DNA from: Pararhizobium antarcticum
GTDB taxonomy: Bacteria > Pseudomonadota > Alphaproteobacteria > Rhizobiales > Rhizobiaceae
Assembly: GCF_001885585.1 (NCBI RefSeq)
Contig: NZ_LSRP01000107.1
Location: 62,001-126,000 of the forward strand
Direction of reading: 5' to 3'
DNA length: 64,000 nt
Shown: piece by piece, positions 27,637-38,196 of the stretch
Layout: the number at the start of each line of letters is the position of its first letter
How positions within the stretch are numbered: position 1 is the stretch's first letter
Translations under genes and position numbers: made by a program
Notes under the pieces: generated by a model
The model's database searches: none
What the model was told of the DNA's origin: nothing
The model's input: only the letters and a program-made list of their open reading frames with translations

Positions 27637-30300
27637 TCAGCCGGCGATGGCTGCGGCAACCGCCTGAATGGCATCCGCCGCCTTGTCGCCATCCGGTCCG
27701 CCGGCCTGGGCCATGTCGGCGCGCCCGCCGCCACCCTTGCCGCCAAGGGCTGCAGAGGCGATACGCACCAGATCGACGGCGCTGACCTTTGCCGTCAGAT
27801 CGTCGGTGACAGCAACAACTGCGCTTGCCTTGCCGTCGCTCGATACGCCGATGAAGGTGACGACGCCGGAGCCGAGGCTCTTCTTGCCATCATCCGCAAG
27901 GCTCTTCAGATCCTTCGGATCGACGCCGGTGACGACCTTGCCGAGGAACTTGATGCCGGCGATGTCCTGGACCTGATCGGCCGCGCCGCCAGCTTCACCA
28001 CCGCCCAAAGCGAGCTTCTTCTTCGCCTCGGTCAGCTCGCGTTCCAGCTTGCGGCGTTCGTCCATCAGCGCCTCGACACGGGCGGCGACCTCCTGTGGTT
28101 GCACCTTGAGGCTGGTAGCCAGCGCCTTCACGCGTTCATCCTGCTCATTCAGATAGGCAAGCGCCGAAACGCCCGTGAGCGCTTCCAGACGGCGCACACC
28201 GGCACCAACAGCACTTTCACCGACGATGCGAACCAGGCCGATCTCGCCGGTTGCGCCGACATGCGTGCCGCCGCAGAGCTCGACCGAATAGGCACGGCTG
28301 GCCTTGGAGCCACGCAGGCCCTGCCCCATCGACACGACCCGGACTTCGTCGCCGTATTTTTCACCGAACAGCGCCATCGCGCCCTCGGCAATGGCATCGT
28401 CGACGCTCATCAGGCGCGTCGTGACGGCCGTGTTCTGGACGATGATCTCGTTGGCCATCTCCTCGACGACCTTCAACTCCTCGGCGGTCATCGGTTTCGG
28501 ATGGGACACGTCGAAACGCAGGCGCTCCGGCGCGACCAGCGAGCCCTTCTGCGCCACATGCGTGCCGAGAACTTCGCGCAACGCCTCGTGCAGCAGATGC
28601 GTCGCCGAATGATTGGCCCGCAGGCGCGCACGCCGCGCATGATCGACGGTCAGCGCCACCGCGTCGCCGGTCTTCACAATGCCGTCCTCGATCGTGCAGC
28701 TATGCACGAAAACGCCCTCGCCACGCTTTTGCGTGTCGGTGACCAAGAGTTTTGCACCGTCGGAAACGATCACGCCGGTATCGCCCATCTGGCCACCGGA
28801 TTCGCCATAGAACGGCGTCTGGTTGAGGACGATCTGAACCGTCTCGCCCTTGCCCGCCTGGTCGATCGCCTTGCCGTCCTTGACGATGGCGAGCACGACG
28901 CCTTCGGCGGTCTCCGTATCATAACCGAGGAACTCGGTCGCGCCGACCTTCTCGCGCAGCTCGTACCAGATCGTCTCGGTCGCCTTGTCGCCGGAGCCCG
29001 ACCAGCTGGCGCGCGCCTCGGTCTTCTGGCGTTCCATGGCGGCACCAAACGCGGCCGTATCAACGCTGATCCCCTTGGCGCGCAGGGCGTCCTGCGTCAG
29101 GTCAAGCGGAAAGCCATAGGTATCGTAAAGTTTGAAGGCCGTTTCACCATTCAACTGGTCGCCTTCGGCAAGATCGGCCGACGCGTCGGACAAAAGCCCG
29201 AGACCGCGTTCCAGCGTCTTGCGGAATCGGGTTTCCTCGAGCTTCAACGTCTCGGAAATCAGCGATTCGGCCCGCAGCAGCTCCGGATAGGCGCGGCCCA
29301 TCTGACCAACCAGCGCCGGCAGCAGCTTCCACATCAGGGGATCGCGGGAACCAAGCAGCTGCGCATGACGCATGGCGCGGCGCATGATGCGGCGCAGCAC
29401 ATAACCACGACCCTCGTTCGACGGAAGCACGCCATCAGCGATCAGGAAGGCGGAGGCGCGCAGATGGTCTGCAATGACCCGGTGGCTGGCGCGCTGGTCG
29501 CCTTCCGCCTTGACGCCGGTCGCTTCCTCGGAGGCGGCGATCAGCGCGCGAAAAAGGTCGATGTCATAATTGTCATGTTTGCCCTGCAGCAAGGCGGCAA
29601 CGCGTTCCAGGCCCATGCCGGTATCGATCGATGGCCGCGGGAGATTGACGCGCTCCTCCTTGCTGACCTGCTCGTACTGCATGAAGACGAGGTTCCAGAT
29701 CTCGATGAAGCGATCGCCATCCTCATCCTTGGAACCGGGTGGTCCGCCCCAGATATGGTCGCCATGGTCGTAGAAGATTTCAGAGCACGGCCCGCAGGGA
29801 CCGGTATCGCCCATCGCCCAGAAATTGTCGCTGGTGGGAATGCGGATGATGCGGTCTTCGGAAAGGCCGGCAATCTTCTTCCAGAGATCAAAGGCCTCGT
29901 CATCGGTGTGATAGACGGTCACCAGAAGGCGCTTGGCATCGATCCCGAATTCCTTGGTGATCAGTGTCCAGGCAAGCTCGATGGCGCGCTCCTTGAAATA
30001 ATCGCCGAACGAGAAATTGCCGAGCATCTCGAAAAACGTGTGGTGGCGAGCGGTATAACCGACATTGTCGAGGTCATTGTGCTTGCCGCCGGCACGCACG
30101 CATTTCTGCGCGGTGGCCGCCGTCGAATAGGGCCGTTGCTCAAGTCCGGTGAAGACATTCTTGAACTGCACCATGCCGGCATTGGTGAACATCAGCGTCG
30201 GATCGTTGCGCGGCACCAGCGGGCTCGACTGTACGACCTCGTGGCCGTTCTTCTTGAAGTAGTCGAGAAATGTCGACCGGATTTCATTCACGCCACTCAT
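27637..30300 (-). CDS. alaS: Alanyl-tRNA synthetase
   Basis: The 887-residue class II synthetase charging tRNA-Ala. The catalytic domain begins [15 protein letters not shown] with motif [19 protein letters not shown]. The editing domain carries the zinc-type HSATHLLH and [11 protein letters not shown] motifs. The C-Ala domain ends the protein ([15 protein letters not shown]). Full length. It lies downstream of recA on the same strand, as in many proteobacteria, separated by 311 bp with a terminator in between. Confidence 0.98.
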   Translation of the reverse strand: MSGVNEIRSTFLDYFKKNGHEVVQSSPLVPRNDPTLMFTNAGMVQFKNVFTGLEQRPYSTAATAQKCVRAGGKHNDLDNVGYTARHHTFFEMLGNFSFGDYFKERAIELAWTLITKEFGIDAKRLLVTVYHTDDEAFDLWKKIAGLSEDRIIRIPTSDNFWAMGDTGPCGPCSEIFYDHGDHIWGGPPGSKDEDGDRFIEIWNLVFMQYEQVSKEERVNLPRPSIDTGMGLERVAALLQGKHDNYDIDLFRALIAASEEATGVKAEGDQRASHRVIADHLRASAFLIADGVLPSNEGRGYVLRRIMRRAMRHAQLLGSRDPLMWKLLPALVGQMGRAYPELLRAESLISETLKLEETRFRKTLERGLGLLSDASADLAEGDQLNGETAFKLYDTYGFPLDLTQDALRAKGISVDTAAFGAAMERQKTEARASWSGSGDKATETIWYELREKVGATEFLGYDTETAEGVVLAIVKDGKAIDQAGKGETVQIVLNQTPFYGESGGQMGDTGVIVSDGAKLLVTDTQKRGEGVFVHSCTIEDGIVKTGDAVALTVDHARRARLRANHSATHLLHEALREVLGTHVAQKGSLVAPERLRFDVSHPKPMTAEELKVVEEMANEIIVQNTAVTTRLMSVDDAIAEGAMALFGEKYGDEVRVVSMGQGLRGSKASRAYSVELCGGTHVGATGEIGLVRIVGESAVGAGVRRLEALTGVSALAYLNEQDERVKALATSLKVQPQEVAARVEALMDERRKLERELTEAKKKLALGGGEAGGAADQVQDIAGIKFLGKVVTGVDPKDLKSLADDGKKSLGSGVVTFIGVSSDGKASAVVAVTDDLTAKVSAVDLVRIASAALGGKGGGGRADMAQAGGPDGDKAADAIQAVAAAIAG

Positions 30301-30611
30301 CTTGCGCCCTTACCTAACATCCAAACCGCCATGCGACCGGTTCACCGGCCTTGCGGCACCACATCCCCAAAACAACGCAGCAGCCAAAGCTGCCAGCCGT
30401 TTCCCCTTCGTGACAGCGTCGCGCCGCAAACGGTCGCACAACAGTCGCTGAAATTCATTGATCCGCTGCAATTCTGCAGCCGAGCCACAGGCTTTTATCG
30501 CCCGGGCAAACCCCTGTCCAGCGGACAAAGGAAAACGTCCAGCGGGCAAAAGAAAACCGGCCACCCTTGCGAGGCGGCCGGTCGAACAAAACCAGAAAGA
30601 TCCCAAAAACG
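30301..30611. other. recA-alaS intergenic region with 21-bp tandem repeat
   Basis: No gene seen. A 21-bp sequence starting GTCCAGCGG occurs twice in tandem at 30516-30536 and 30537-30557, with two mismatches. The end of the second copy forms the A-rich side of the recA terminator. Confidence 0.75.
30553..30582 (-). terminator. Terminator of recA
   Basis: ACCGGCC (30556-30562) pairs with GGCCGGT (30576-30582), and CCT with AGG inside the loop. On the minus strand it runs into TTTTCTTTT. It sits 30-60 bp after the recA stop. Confidence 0.8.
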
Positions 30612-31700
<1,089 letters not shown>

Positions 31701-31759
31701 GTGATCCACCTTTAGGTTATTGAAGCTGCCGAGGCAATGAAGACGACCTGGAAAGATTT

Positions 31760-31774
31760 GTACACTTTTTGTTC
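31760..31774 (-). promoter_or_regulatory. SOS (LexA) operator of recA, GAAC-N7-GTAC form
   Basis: On the minus strand this reads GAAC-AAAAAGT-GTAC, the operator experimentally defined for Rhizobium etli recA. It lies 60 bp upstream of the start codon, where the -10/start region would be if the TTGACT at 31796-31801 is the -35. Confidence 0.85.
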
Positions 31775-31827
31775 TGTTTTTGCAAGAGGTACTCAAGTCA
31801 ATGAACTATCATCGGAAAATGGCATTT

Positions 31828-31842
31828 GTTCTATTTTTGTTC
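31828..31842 (-). promoter_or_regulatory. Second LexA-type direct repeat upstream of recA
   Basis: GTTC-TATTTTT-GTTC on the + strand (GAAC-N7-GAAC on -) matches the alphaproteobacterial direct-repeat LexA box. It is 54 bp further from recA than the first box and 98 bp upstream of the pseudouridine kinase gene on the other strand, so it could serve either. Confidence 0.65.
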
Positions 31843-31939
31843 AGAGTGTTTTTTCGACCTGGAACGACCATAAGATGCCCCGCTGCCGGGGCGCTGGGCC
31901 AAGGCTGCGATTCGGCGCAAAATGTGTAAGGGAGCGGCA

Positions 31940-32887
31940 ATGACGAACGGCCAGATCTGTGTTTTCGGAGGCGCGCACATCGATCGTCGGGGTCGCATCA
32001 GCGGAACGACAGCAGCCGGTGCCAGCAACCCCGGCGCCTGGTTCGTGGAGGCCGGCGGCGGCGGTTTCAACGCCGCCAGAAACTTGGCGCGCCTGGGCCA
32101 TCGCGTTCACATGATCAGTGCCCGCGGCGGCGACGCGGATGGTGAAACGGTGGCTCAGGCAGCGGAAGCCGCTGGCGTCATTGATTGCCCCTTCACCTTT
32201 CTCGATCGCAAGACGCCGAGCTATACGGCAATCCTGGAAAGCGACGGCAATCTCGTCATCGCCCTGGCCGACATGGATCTCTACCGGTTGTTTTCGCCAC
32301 GTCGTCTGCGCCAGCGCGCCATGCGCGACCTGCTGGCCGGCTGCGCCATGGTGATTGCAGATGCGAACCTGCCGTCCGAAACGATTACCAGTCTGGTGTC
32401 GGCCGCGACGGCGCAGAACAAGATTGTCGCCGGCATTGCGATCTCTCCGGCCAAGGTCACCCGCTATTCCGCATGCCTGGACGGCTTGACCTTCCTGTTC
32501 ATGAACCAGGCAGAGGCGCGCGCGCTGATCGGCGGCGATGTCGAGGCTGCAGAAGAATGGCCGGTCCGACTTCGGGCCGCAGGCCTGAACGGCGGCGTCG
32601 TCACCCGCGGCGGCGAACCGGCCATCGCCTTTCACGGCATGCATTCGGTCAGCGTCGCGCCGCCGTCGCTCGAGGCGCTGGGCGATGTCACGGGTGCCGG
32701 CGATGCGCTGGCAGCCGGTTTTCTGTCTGCCCATGCGAACGGCGCGGATCTCGCCAGCAGCCTGCGCCACGGCATTGCCGCTGCCGGCATCACCGTTGGC
32801 TCGGCGCTTGCCGTTTCCGAAAAAATCTCCCAGCAAGCCGTTTTGGAAACGATAGGGCTTGTGCCGCCAGCCAAAACCCTGTCATGA
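31940..32887 (+). CDS. psuK: PfkB-family pseudouridine kinase
   Basis: A 315-residue ribokinase-type sugar kinase. The second PfkB signature with the catalytic aspartate is DVTGAGDALAAGF (about residue 250), and the first is the glycine-rich VEAGGGGFNAARNLARLG. The adjacent psuG identifies it as PsuK, which phosphorylates pseudouridine to its 5-phosphate. ATG 31940 is preceded by AAGGGAG. It is divergent from recA. Confidence 0.88.
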   Translation: MTNGQICVFGGAHIDRRGRISGTTAAGASNPGAWFVEAGGGGFNAARNLARLGHRVHMISARGGDADGETVAQAAEAAGVIDCPFTFLDRKTPSYTAILESDGNLVIALADMDLYRLFSPRRLRQRAMRDLLAGCAMVIADANLPSETITSLVSAATAQNKIVAGIAISPAKVTRYSACLDGLTFLFMNQAEARALIGGDVEAAEEWPVRLRAAGLNGGVVTRGGEPAIAFHGMHSVSVAPPSLEALGDVTGAGDALAAGFLSAHANGADLASSLRHGIAAAGITVGSALAVSEKISQQAVLETIGLVPPAKTLS

Positions 32888-32918
32888 ACGCGCCGCGAAA
32901 AGCTGCAGAGGATAAGCC

Positions 32919-33842
32919 ATGACCAAGTCGTTTTCCCCGTTCCTGCCGATGGAATATTCAAACGAAGTGGCCGCCGCCAAGGCGCGCAATGCACCGATCG
33001 TGGCGCTGGAATCGACGATCATCACCCATGGCATGCCGTATCCGGGCAATCTGGAGATGGCCCGCAGCGTCGAGGCGATTATCCGAGAGGAAGGCGCCGT
33101 TCCTGCGACGATCGCCGTGATCGATGGCGTTCTGCATATCGGTCTCGATGATGCAAAGCTCGAGGCGCTCTCGAGGACCAGCGGTGCCATGAAGCTGTCG
33201 CGCGCAGACCTCGCCTTTGCCATTGCTGAACGACGCACGGGTGCAACCACGGTCGCGGCGACGATGATTGCGGCGTCGCGCGCCGGCATCCGCGTCTTTG
33301 CCACCGGCGGCATTGGCGGCGTGCACCGCAAGGCCGAGGAAACCTTCGATATTTCGGCCGATCTCGAGGAACTGGCGCGCACCGGCGTCATCGTCGTCTG
33401 CGCCGGTGCCAAGGCAATCCTTGATATTCCAAAGACGCTGGAAGTCCTGGAAACCCGCGGCGTGCCGGTCGTCACCTATGACAGTGACAAATTCCCCGCC
33501 TTCTGGTCGCGCGATTCGGGCCTGAAAAGCCCGCTGATGCTCAACAGCCCGGCGGCCATCGCCAATTTCCAGACGATGCGCGACCAACTCGGCGTCGATG
33601 GCGGCATGCTGGTTGCCAATCCGGTTCCGGAGAAGAACGAAATTGCCCGCGAGGAAATGGAGATCTACATCACCCGCGCGCTTGAGAATGCAATCCGGGA
33701 CGAGATTTCCGGCAAGGCGGTGACGCCCTATCTGCTCGACAGCATTTTCCGGATGACCGATGGACGCAGCCTCGAAACCAACATCGCCCTGGTCGAGAAC
33801 AACGCCCGGCTTGCCGCCGAAATCGCCGTCGCGCTCGCATGA
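32919..33842 (+). CDS. psuG: Pseudouridine-5-phosphate glycosidase
   Basis: A 307-residue PsuG, which splits pseudouridine 5-phosphate into uracil and ribose 5-phosphate, recovering the C-C linked nucleoside from RNA decay. Family marks are ALESTIITHGMPYPGNLEMA, the Mn/active-site region ATGGIGGVHRKAEETFDISADLEEL in pieces, and ANPVPEKNEI. It lies 31 bp after psuK with an AGAGGA ribosome site, clearly one operon. No uptake gene is next to it. Confidence 0.96.
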   Translation: MTKSFSPFLPMEYSNEVAAAKARNAPIVALESTIITHGMPYPGNLEMARSVEAIIREEGAVPATIAVIDGVLHIGLDDAKLEALSRTSGAMKLSRADLAFAIAERRTGATTVAATMIAASRAGIRVFATGGIGGVHRKAEETFDISADLEELARTGVIVVCAGAKAILDIPKTLEVLETRGVPVVTYDSDKFPAFWSRDSGLKSPLMLNSPAAIANFQTMRDQLGVDGGMLVANPVPEKNEIAREEMEIYITRALENAIRDEISGKAVTPYLLDSIFRMTDGRSLETNIALVENNARLAAEIAVALA

Positions 33843-33890
33843 GCAAGGCATAAGGCGTATCGGGCACCGGCTGCTTAGGCGCATGCCGGA

Positions 33891-35840
33891 TCAGCCGGCG
33901 ATCGCGGTCCGCTCTTCGAGGAGATCGAGGGTCTGTTGCACGGGCATCGGGCGCCCGAAATGGAATCCCTGCATGATGGAGCAGCCGAGCCGCCGCAGGA
34001 TGGCCACCTGCTCCACGGTTTCCATGCCCTCGACCACGCAGACACAGCCGATATTGCGGCAGAGATCGACGATCGTCTTGACGATGTTCTGGCTGAGCCC
34101 GTCGGCGCCGATGTCGACGATGAAGCTGCGATCGATCTTGATCTTGCGCAAAGGCAGGCGATGCACGTAGCCGAGACTGGAATGTCCGGTGCCGAAGTCG
34201 TCGAGCGCAATGCCGATACCACGTTTGATCAACAGGTTGAGATTGTCGCGCGCCACGTCGAAATTGGTCATGACGGCTGTTTCTGTCACCTCAAAATCGA
34301 GATTCTGCGGGTCAAACCCGCTCTCCTCCAGAATGGAGAGCAGCGTCTCCAGCGTCGATCGGGAAACGATGTCGCGGGCGGAAAGGTTGAAGGACAGCCG
34401 CGTCGGCTGTGGCCATTGGACGGCCGCATCCAGCGCCTTGGCAAAGAGAATGGCCGTCATCTGCCCCATCATGCCGCAGCGCTCGGCGGACCGGATGAAG
34501 ACATCAGGCGCAACACGCCCGAGCTTTGCATTGTCCCAGCGGGCCAAGGCTTCGAACCCCAGAACCTGCTGCGTATCCGTATCGATGAAGGGCTGGAACA
34601 GCACATGCAGTTCACGCTCGAGATCGGCGCTCTTCAGTTCCTGGTCGATGCGGCTCTGCTGCATGATTTCACGTTCGTGCTCCTGCGAAAACACCACGGT
34701 GCCGCCGCGCGAATGCTGCTTGGCATGGTAAAGCGCAAAATCCGCCTGTTCGAACAGGTGGGCCGCATTGGCTTCGCCCGTCGAATGCTGCGCGAAGCCC
34801 AGCGATCCCGAGACTTTCGCCGTGATGCCGTTGAGGTAAAAGGGCTTCTGCAGTTCCGCGCAGACAGCGCTCCCCAGTCGCGACAGCGCCGCCTCGTCAA
34901 GATCGGCGTCGACGATCAGACCGAACTCGTCGCCGCCAAGCCGGGCCGCAAAGATGTTCCGGTCGGTGAACAGGCTCAGGCGCCGTGCTGCCTCCATCAG
35001 CAATCGGTCGCCGGCGGCATGGCCGAAGGCATCGTTGACCGGCTTGAAGCCATCGAGATCGATGATGCCGACCGCAAGCGGCCGGTTCTCGCGGACAGCA
35101 GCGGCAAGCCGGAAATCCAGTTCTGACCGAAAGCTGCGACGATTGGGCAGGTCCGTCAGGCTGTCGAGATTGGCAAGCCGGCGGTTTTCGTCGCTGAGCA
35201 GCTGCGTTTCCTGCTGCTTGGCGATCAACGCCTTTTGCGAGCCGATGAGATCCGTGAAATCGCGATACTGCGTGAACAGAATATAGACCATCGCGCCGAC
35301 AACGAGCACCATGTTGAAGGCGATCGCCACAAAAACGGCATTTCCGGTCGAGGCAAAGAACACGGTGAAGGGCACAAGCACTGCAGCCGTCACGACCAGC
35401 GCCGCAGCCCGCACATGCATCAGGCAGAATATGCAGCTTATGACAGTATTGGCCATATAGAAGGCGACATGCCCCTTGGCGTAGGCATCACCATAGGGAA
35501 ACAGCGCCAGCGCCCACGCGGTGAAACAGAGGCCAAGCACACCAGCCAGATAGACCGTTCCCTGCAATTGCCGGACGGCCTTCGCGTGCGGCACGGCCCG
35601 GCGGCGTGTCCGCCACCAGACACAGATGCGGATAAGACAGCCGAGATAGAGAACAGAGGGCAGATAGACGCTCAGTGCCAGCGGTGCGCTCTCGAAATGT
35701 GTTAGCGACAAGGCAATCGTATTGGTCATCAGCGTGAAGTAAAGCAGGGGGACCTGCTTGGTGAAAGCCGAAAGCTGAGCCTGAATCAACTCAGGATTCT
35801 TGCTGTCAATCACCAAAAGCCCAGCCAACGTCCGAAACAT
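33891..35840 (-). CDS. Membrane GGDEF-EAL cyclic-di-GMP protein
   Basis: A 649-residue protein with a hydrophobic N-terminal sensor of about six helices (residues 25-200), then GGDEF (about 225-385; motif LGGDEFGL intact) and EAL (about 400-640). The EAL motif reads FEALARW, and the DDFGTG, KIDRSFI and EGMET residues for phosphodiesterase activity are present. No RxxD inhibitory site is seen before GGDEF. ATG 35840 is chosen because GAGGAGG lies 5 nt upstream. This is the second dual c-di-GMP enzyme in the window. The short linker (RDFTDLIGSQKALIAKQQ) may be a coiled-coil signalling helix. Confidence 0.92.
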   Translation of the reverse strand: MFRTLAGLLVIDSKNPELIQAQLSAFTKQVPLLYFTLMTNTIALSLTHFESAPLALSVYLPSVLYLGCLIRICVWWRTRRRAVPHAKAVRQLQGTVYLAGVLGLCFTAWALALFPYGDAYAKGHVAFYMANTVISCIFCLMHVRAAALVVTAAVLVPFTVFFASTGNAVFVAIAFNMVLVVGAMVYILFTQYRDFTDLIGSQKALIAKQQETQLLSDENRRLANLDSLTDLPNRRSFRSELDFRLAAAVRENRPLAVGIIDLDGFKPVNDAFGHAAGDRLLMEAARRLSLFTDRNIFAARLGGDEFGLIVDADLDEAALSRLGSAVCAELQKPFYLNGITAKVSGSLGFAQHSTGEANAAHLFEQADFALYHAKQHSRGGTVVFSQEHEREIMQQSRIDQELKSADLERELHVLFQPFIDTDTQQVLGFEALARWDNAKLGRVAPDVFIRSAERCGMMGQMTAILFAKALDAAVQWPQPTRLSFNLSARDIVSRSTLETLLSILEESGFDPQNLDFEVTETAVMTNFDVARDNLNLLIKRGIGIALDDFGTGHSSLGYVHRLPLRKIKIDRSFIVDIGADGLSQNIVKTIVDLCRNIGCVCVVEGMETVEQVAILRRLGCSIMQGFHFGRPMPVQQTLDLLEERTAIAG

Positions 35841-36266
35841 CCCCACCTCCTCTTAGCCTGGACGATGCTCCGGGATAATGATGAAGGTTTGCTGAAACAT
35901 CCACATCAAAAAGGGCGTGAATGGAGTTTGATGTCAGTGGAATATACTTGGGGACCCGAAAAACAGGGTGGCACTCCTGCGCGCCCAAAAGACAACGCCG
36001 ACTTTTTGTGCAGGCGGTACAGGCGGCATCGGCGTCCGTCAGCGACCGTTCGGCATCACGATTGCAAAATTCGACCATTACCGCCGTGCCTCCCCAAGAG
36101 TACCGGTGTTACTTTATGACTTGACTGTAATCTTGATGAAATATTAGCCGGTTAGCGTGGTTCGTGAGCAATATTAAAAAGCTGTGCGCTGATTCCTTGA
36201 GGCTTGAAACACCGCCTTCATGGGTCTATACACCGCCGACATGAGATGTTCTTCAGGAGAATCGCG
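35841..36266. other. Intergenic region containing a dksA promoter candidate
   Basis: No credible gene. A possible promoter for dksA is CTTGAC (36120-36125), 16 bp, TATTAG (36142-36147). This would leave a leader of roughly 115 nt. The rest shows nothing recognisable. Confidence 0.4.
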
Positions 36267-36686
36267 TTGAGTGAGAAGATCGATCTTGGTACCTTCGTCC
36301 TGTCAGAAGACGACGAATTTATGAGTGCAAGCCAGCGTGCCTATTTCCGTGCGAAACTGAACGCTTGGAAAAACGACATCCTTCGGGAAGCCCGCGAGAC
36401 GCTTGGCCATCTGGCCGAAGAAAGCGCCAATCACCCTGACCTGGCCGACAGAGCCTCCTCGGAAACCGATCGGGCAATCGAGTTGCGCGCCCGTGATCGG
36501 CAGCGCAAGCTGATTTCGAAGATTGACGCTGCCCTGCAGCGGCTTGACGAAGGCACCTATGGTTACTGTGAGGAGACCGGAGAGCCGATCGGCTTGAAAC
36601 GTCTGGATGCCCGACCGATCGCCACCCTGTCGATCGAGGCACAGGAACGGCACGAGCGTCGCGAAAAGGTCTATCGCGACGAATAA
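36267..36686 (+). CDS. dksA: DksA-family RNA polymerase regulator lacking zinc cysteines
   Basis: A 139-residue DksA that binds the RNA polymerase secondary channel with ppGpp. The coiled-coil tip has D58 and D61 with A63, matching the functional DxxDxA of E. coli. In the zinc-finger region the four expected cysteines are C101, T104, S122 and A125, so only one remains and zinc cannot be held in the usual way. The start is TTG 36267 because AGGAGA lies 6 nt before it and MSEKIDLGTFVLSED is the rhizobial N-terminus. The upstream extension is not conserved. Confidence 0.92.
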   Translation: MSEKIDLGTFVLSEDDEFMSASQRAYFRAKLNAWKNDILREARETLGHLAEESANHPDLADRASSETDRAIELRARDRQRKLISKIDAALQRLDEGTYGYCEETGEPIGLKRLDARPIATLSIEAQERHERREKVYRDE

Positions 36687-36723
36687 CACGCAATCTGGTC
36701 TTGCGGTTTTGCCTTGGAAATTT

Positions 36724-36752
36724 AAACGGCGCGGCTTGTCTGCGCCGTTTTC
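36724..36752 (+). terminator. Terminator of dksA
   Basis: AAACGGCGC (36724-36732) pairs with GCGCCGTTT (36742-36750) around a 9-nt loop, with TT following. Confidence 0.8.
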
Positions 36753-36873
36753 CGTTGCAGCATTGGCGGTTTTGACTGCCCTGCCCTGCCAGCGCCATAG
36801 CCTCGCGTGCCGGTCGCGACCGACTGCGCATTAACGAGACGTTTTGAGCCGTCAAGCGCATCGCGCCGCCGGA

Positions 36874-37842
36874 TCAAGGTTTGCGGTTGCCGGCGATTTC
36901 GCCAAGCATGCGGTTCATTTCCTCCTCCAGCGAAGGCTCCTGCCGTGCTGCGGGTCCATCCAGCTTCGGCTCCTGGCGTCCGGCACTGGCAGGCCGATTG
37001 ACCGTATCGGAACGCGCAGACGATTCCGGCGTCAGCCGCTGCAGGTCGCCACTGATCTCGGCGTCCAGAAAACTTTCGAAATCCGCGGGCGGTTTTTGCG
37101 CCACAGGCTGAGCAAGGGCAACCACTGCGGCCTGCGCCGGGCGTGCCTGCTGCGGTATCTGCGCCGTCGTGCCACTGGCGGCAAGCACCCGGTTCCTGGC
37201 GGCATCGAGGATGTCTTCCGGGGCGCTGCTTGCCGGAAAAGGTGTCGCAGCCATGCTGGCACTGACAGGTTGCTCCCGGGAAGGAACAGCCTGCGACGGC
37301 AGGCGATCGATCGTTGACGGACGCGGCAAAACAGCGGTCTCGTCGCGCGGTATCCTGACCTGCGCCGGGGGAACCACCTGGCGGGGCTGATCCGCCATCT
37401 TTTCCGGACCGTCGCCGTAAAGCACATTGGCCATCGCCGAGACCGGCGCCGCCCTCGTCTCGGGCGAAGGCTGTTTTTGCGGCTGTTGCACGACACGCCG
37501 CTCCGCAGTCGGCTGAGGCAGCGCTGGCTGCTCCTGTGGCATGGGCGTCGCCTGCCGCGGCGGCGCGATGCGGGTCTCGATGACGATATCCGTCGGACCG
37601 CCGATCATGATCAGATGCTCGACGTCATCGCGCCGGACCAGCACCAGCCGCCGGCGGGTATCGATCGCAGCGGCATCCAGCACAGCCAGTCGTGGCTGGC
37701 GATTCTTGCCGCCCCGGATGAAGGGAGACGATGGCCGGTTTCGAATGAACCAGAAGACGCCGACGAGGCAGAGAAGCGCAAACGCAACGACTAGCGATGC
37801 CACGATGAACTTCGCACCGTTCGTCCCAAGCATCTCTTCCAT
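36874..37842 (-). CDS. FliO/MopB-like membrane protein
   Basis: A 322-residue protein with one N-terminal transmembrane helix (about residues 10-33: KFIVASLVVAFALLCLVGVFWF). A short FliO-like domain follows (about 45-95), with RRLVLVRRDDVEHLIMIGGP and TDIVIE as its core. The remaining two thirds are Pro/Gln/Ala-rich and probably disordered. FliO helps assemble the flagellar export gate, but no flagellar genes are nearby. ATG 37842 with an upstream GGAG is preferred to GTG 37851. It is convergent with dksA and divergent from cckA. Confidence 0.8.
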   Translation of the reverse strand: MEEMLGTNGAKFIVASLVVAFALLCLVGVFWFIRNRPSSPFIRGGKNRQPRLAVLDAAAIDTRRRLVLVRRDDVEHLIMIGGPTDIVIETRIAPPRQATPMPQEQPALPQPTAERRVVQQPQKQPSPETRAAPVSAMANVLYGDGPEKMADQPRQVVPPAQVRIPRDETAVLPRPSTIDRLPSQAVPSREQPVSASMAATPFPASSAPEDILDAARNRVLAASGTTAQIPQQARPAQAAVVALAQPVAQKPPADFESFLDAEISGDLQRLTPESSARSDTVNRPASAGRQEPKLDGPAARQEPSLEEEMNRMLGEIAGNRKP

Positions 37843-38196
37843 TATCGTCACACTCCGTTTCGTACAAAAATCATGCCGCCACTTGACGGCTTTTTTCGGG
37901 CCTATTCAACCCGGTCATCAGCCATTGTCCAAAGGAGACTGGTGAAAGCCGTTTTTGATCGGGTGATCAAGGCGATATCGGCGGAAACAGACATTCCTTG
38001 TGAATTGACCATGTCTGCGTCCAAGCAAGTGCTTTTTGCTTTTGCCATGCGCTGTTAAAGATGATTCTTGGCTGATGTTCGGCGAGGCGTTGCCTCACGG
38101 AACCGGGGCCGGTGGCAACACCGTGTTCGGGTCAGACTTGCCGGACAGACGCCCGTTCATTCCCGATCGGTGCAGCCGGCGATCAACGAGGCGCGT
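37843..38196. other. Divergent intergenic region, FliO-like / cckA
   Basis: No gene supported. A small GC stem (37875-37890) is followed by six T, and a CTTGAC hexamer at 37882-37887 has no good -10 partner. Promoters for both flanking genes must lie here but I cannot place them. Confidence 0.3.
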
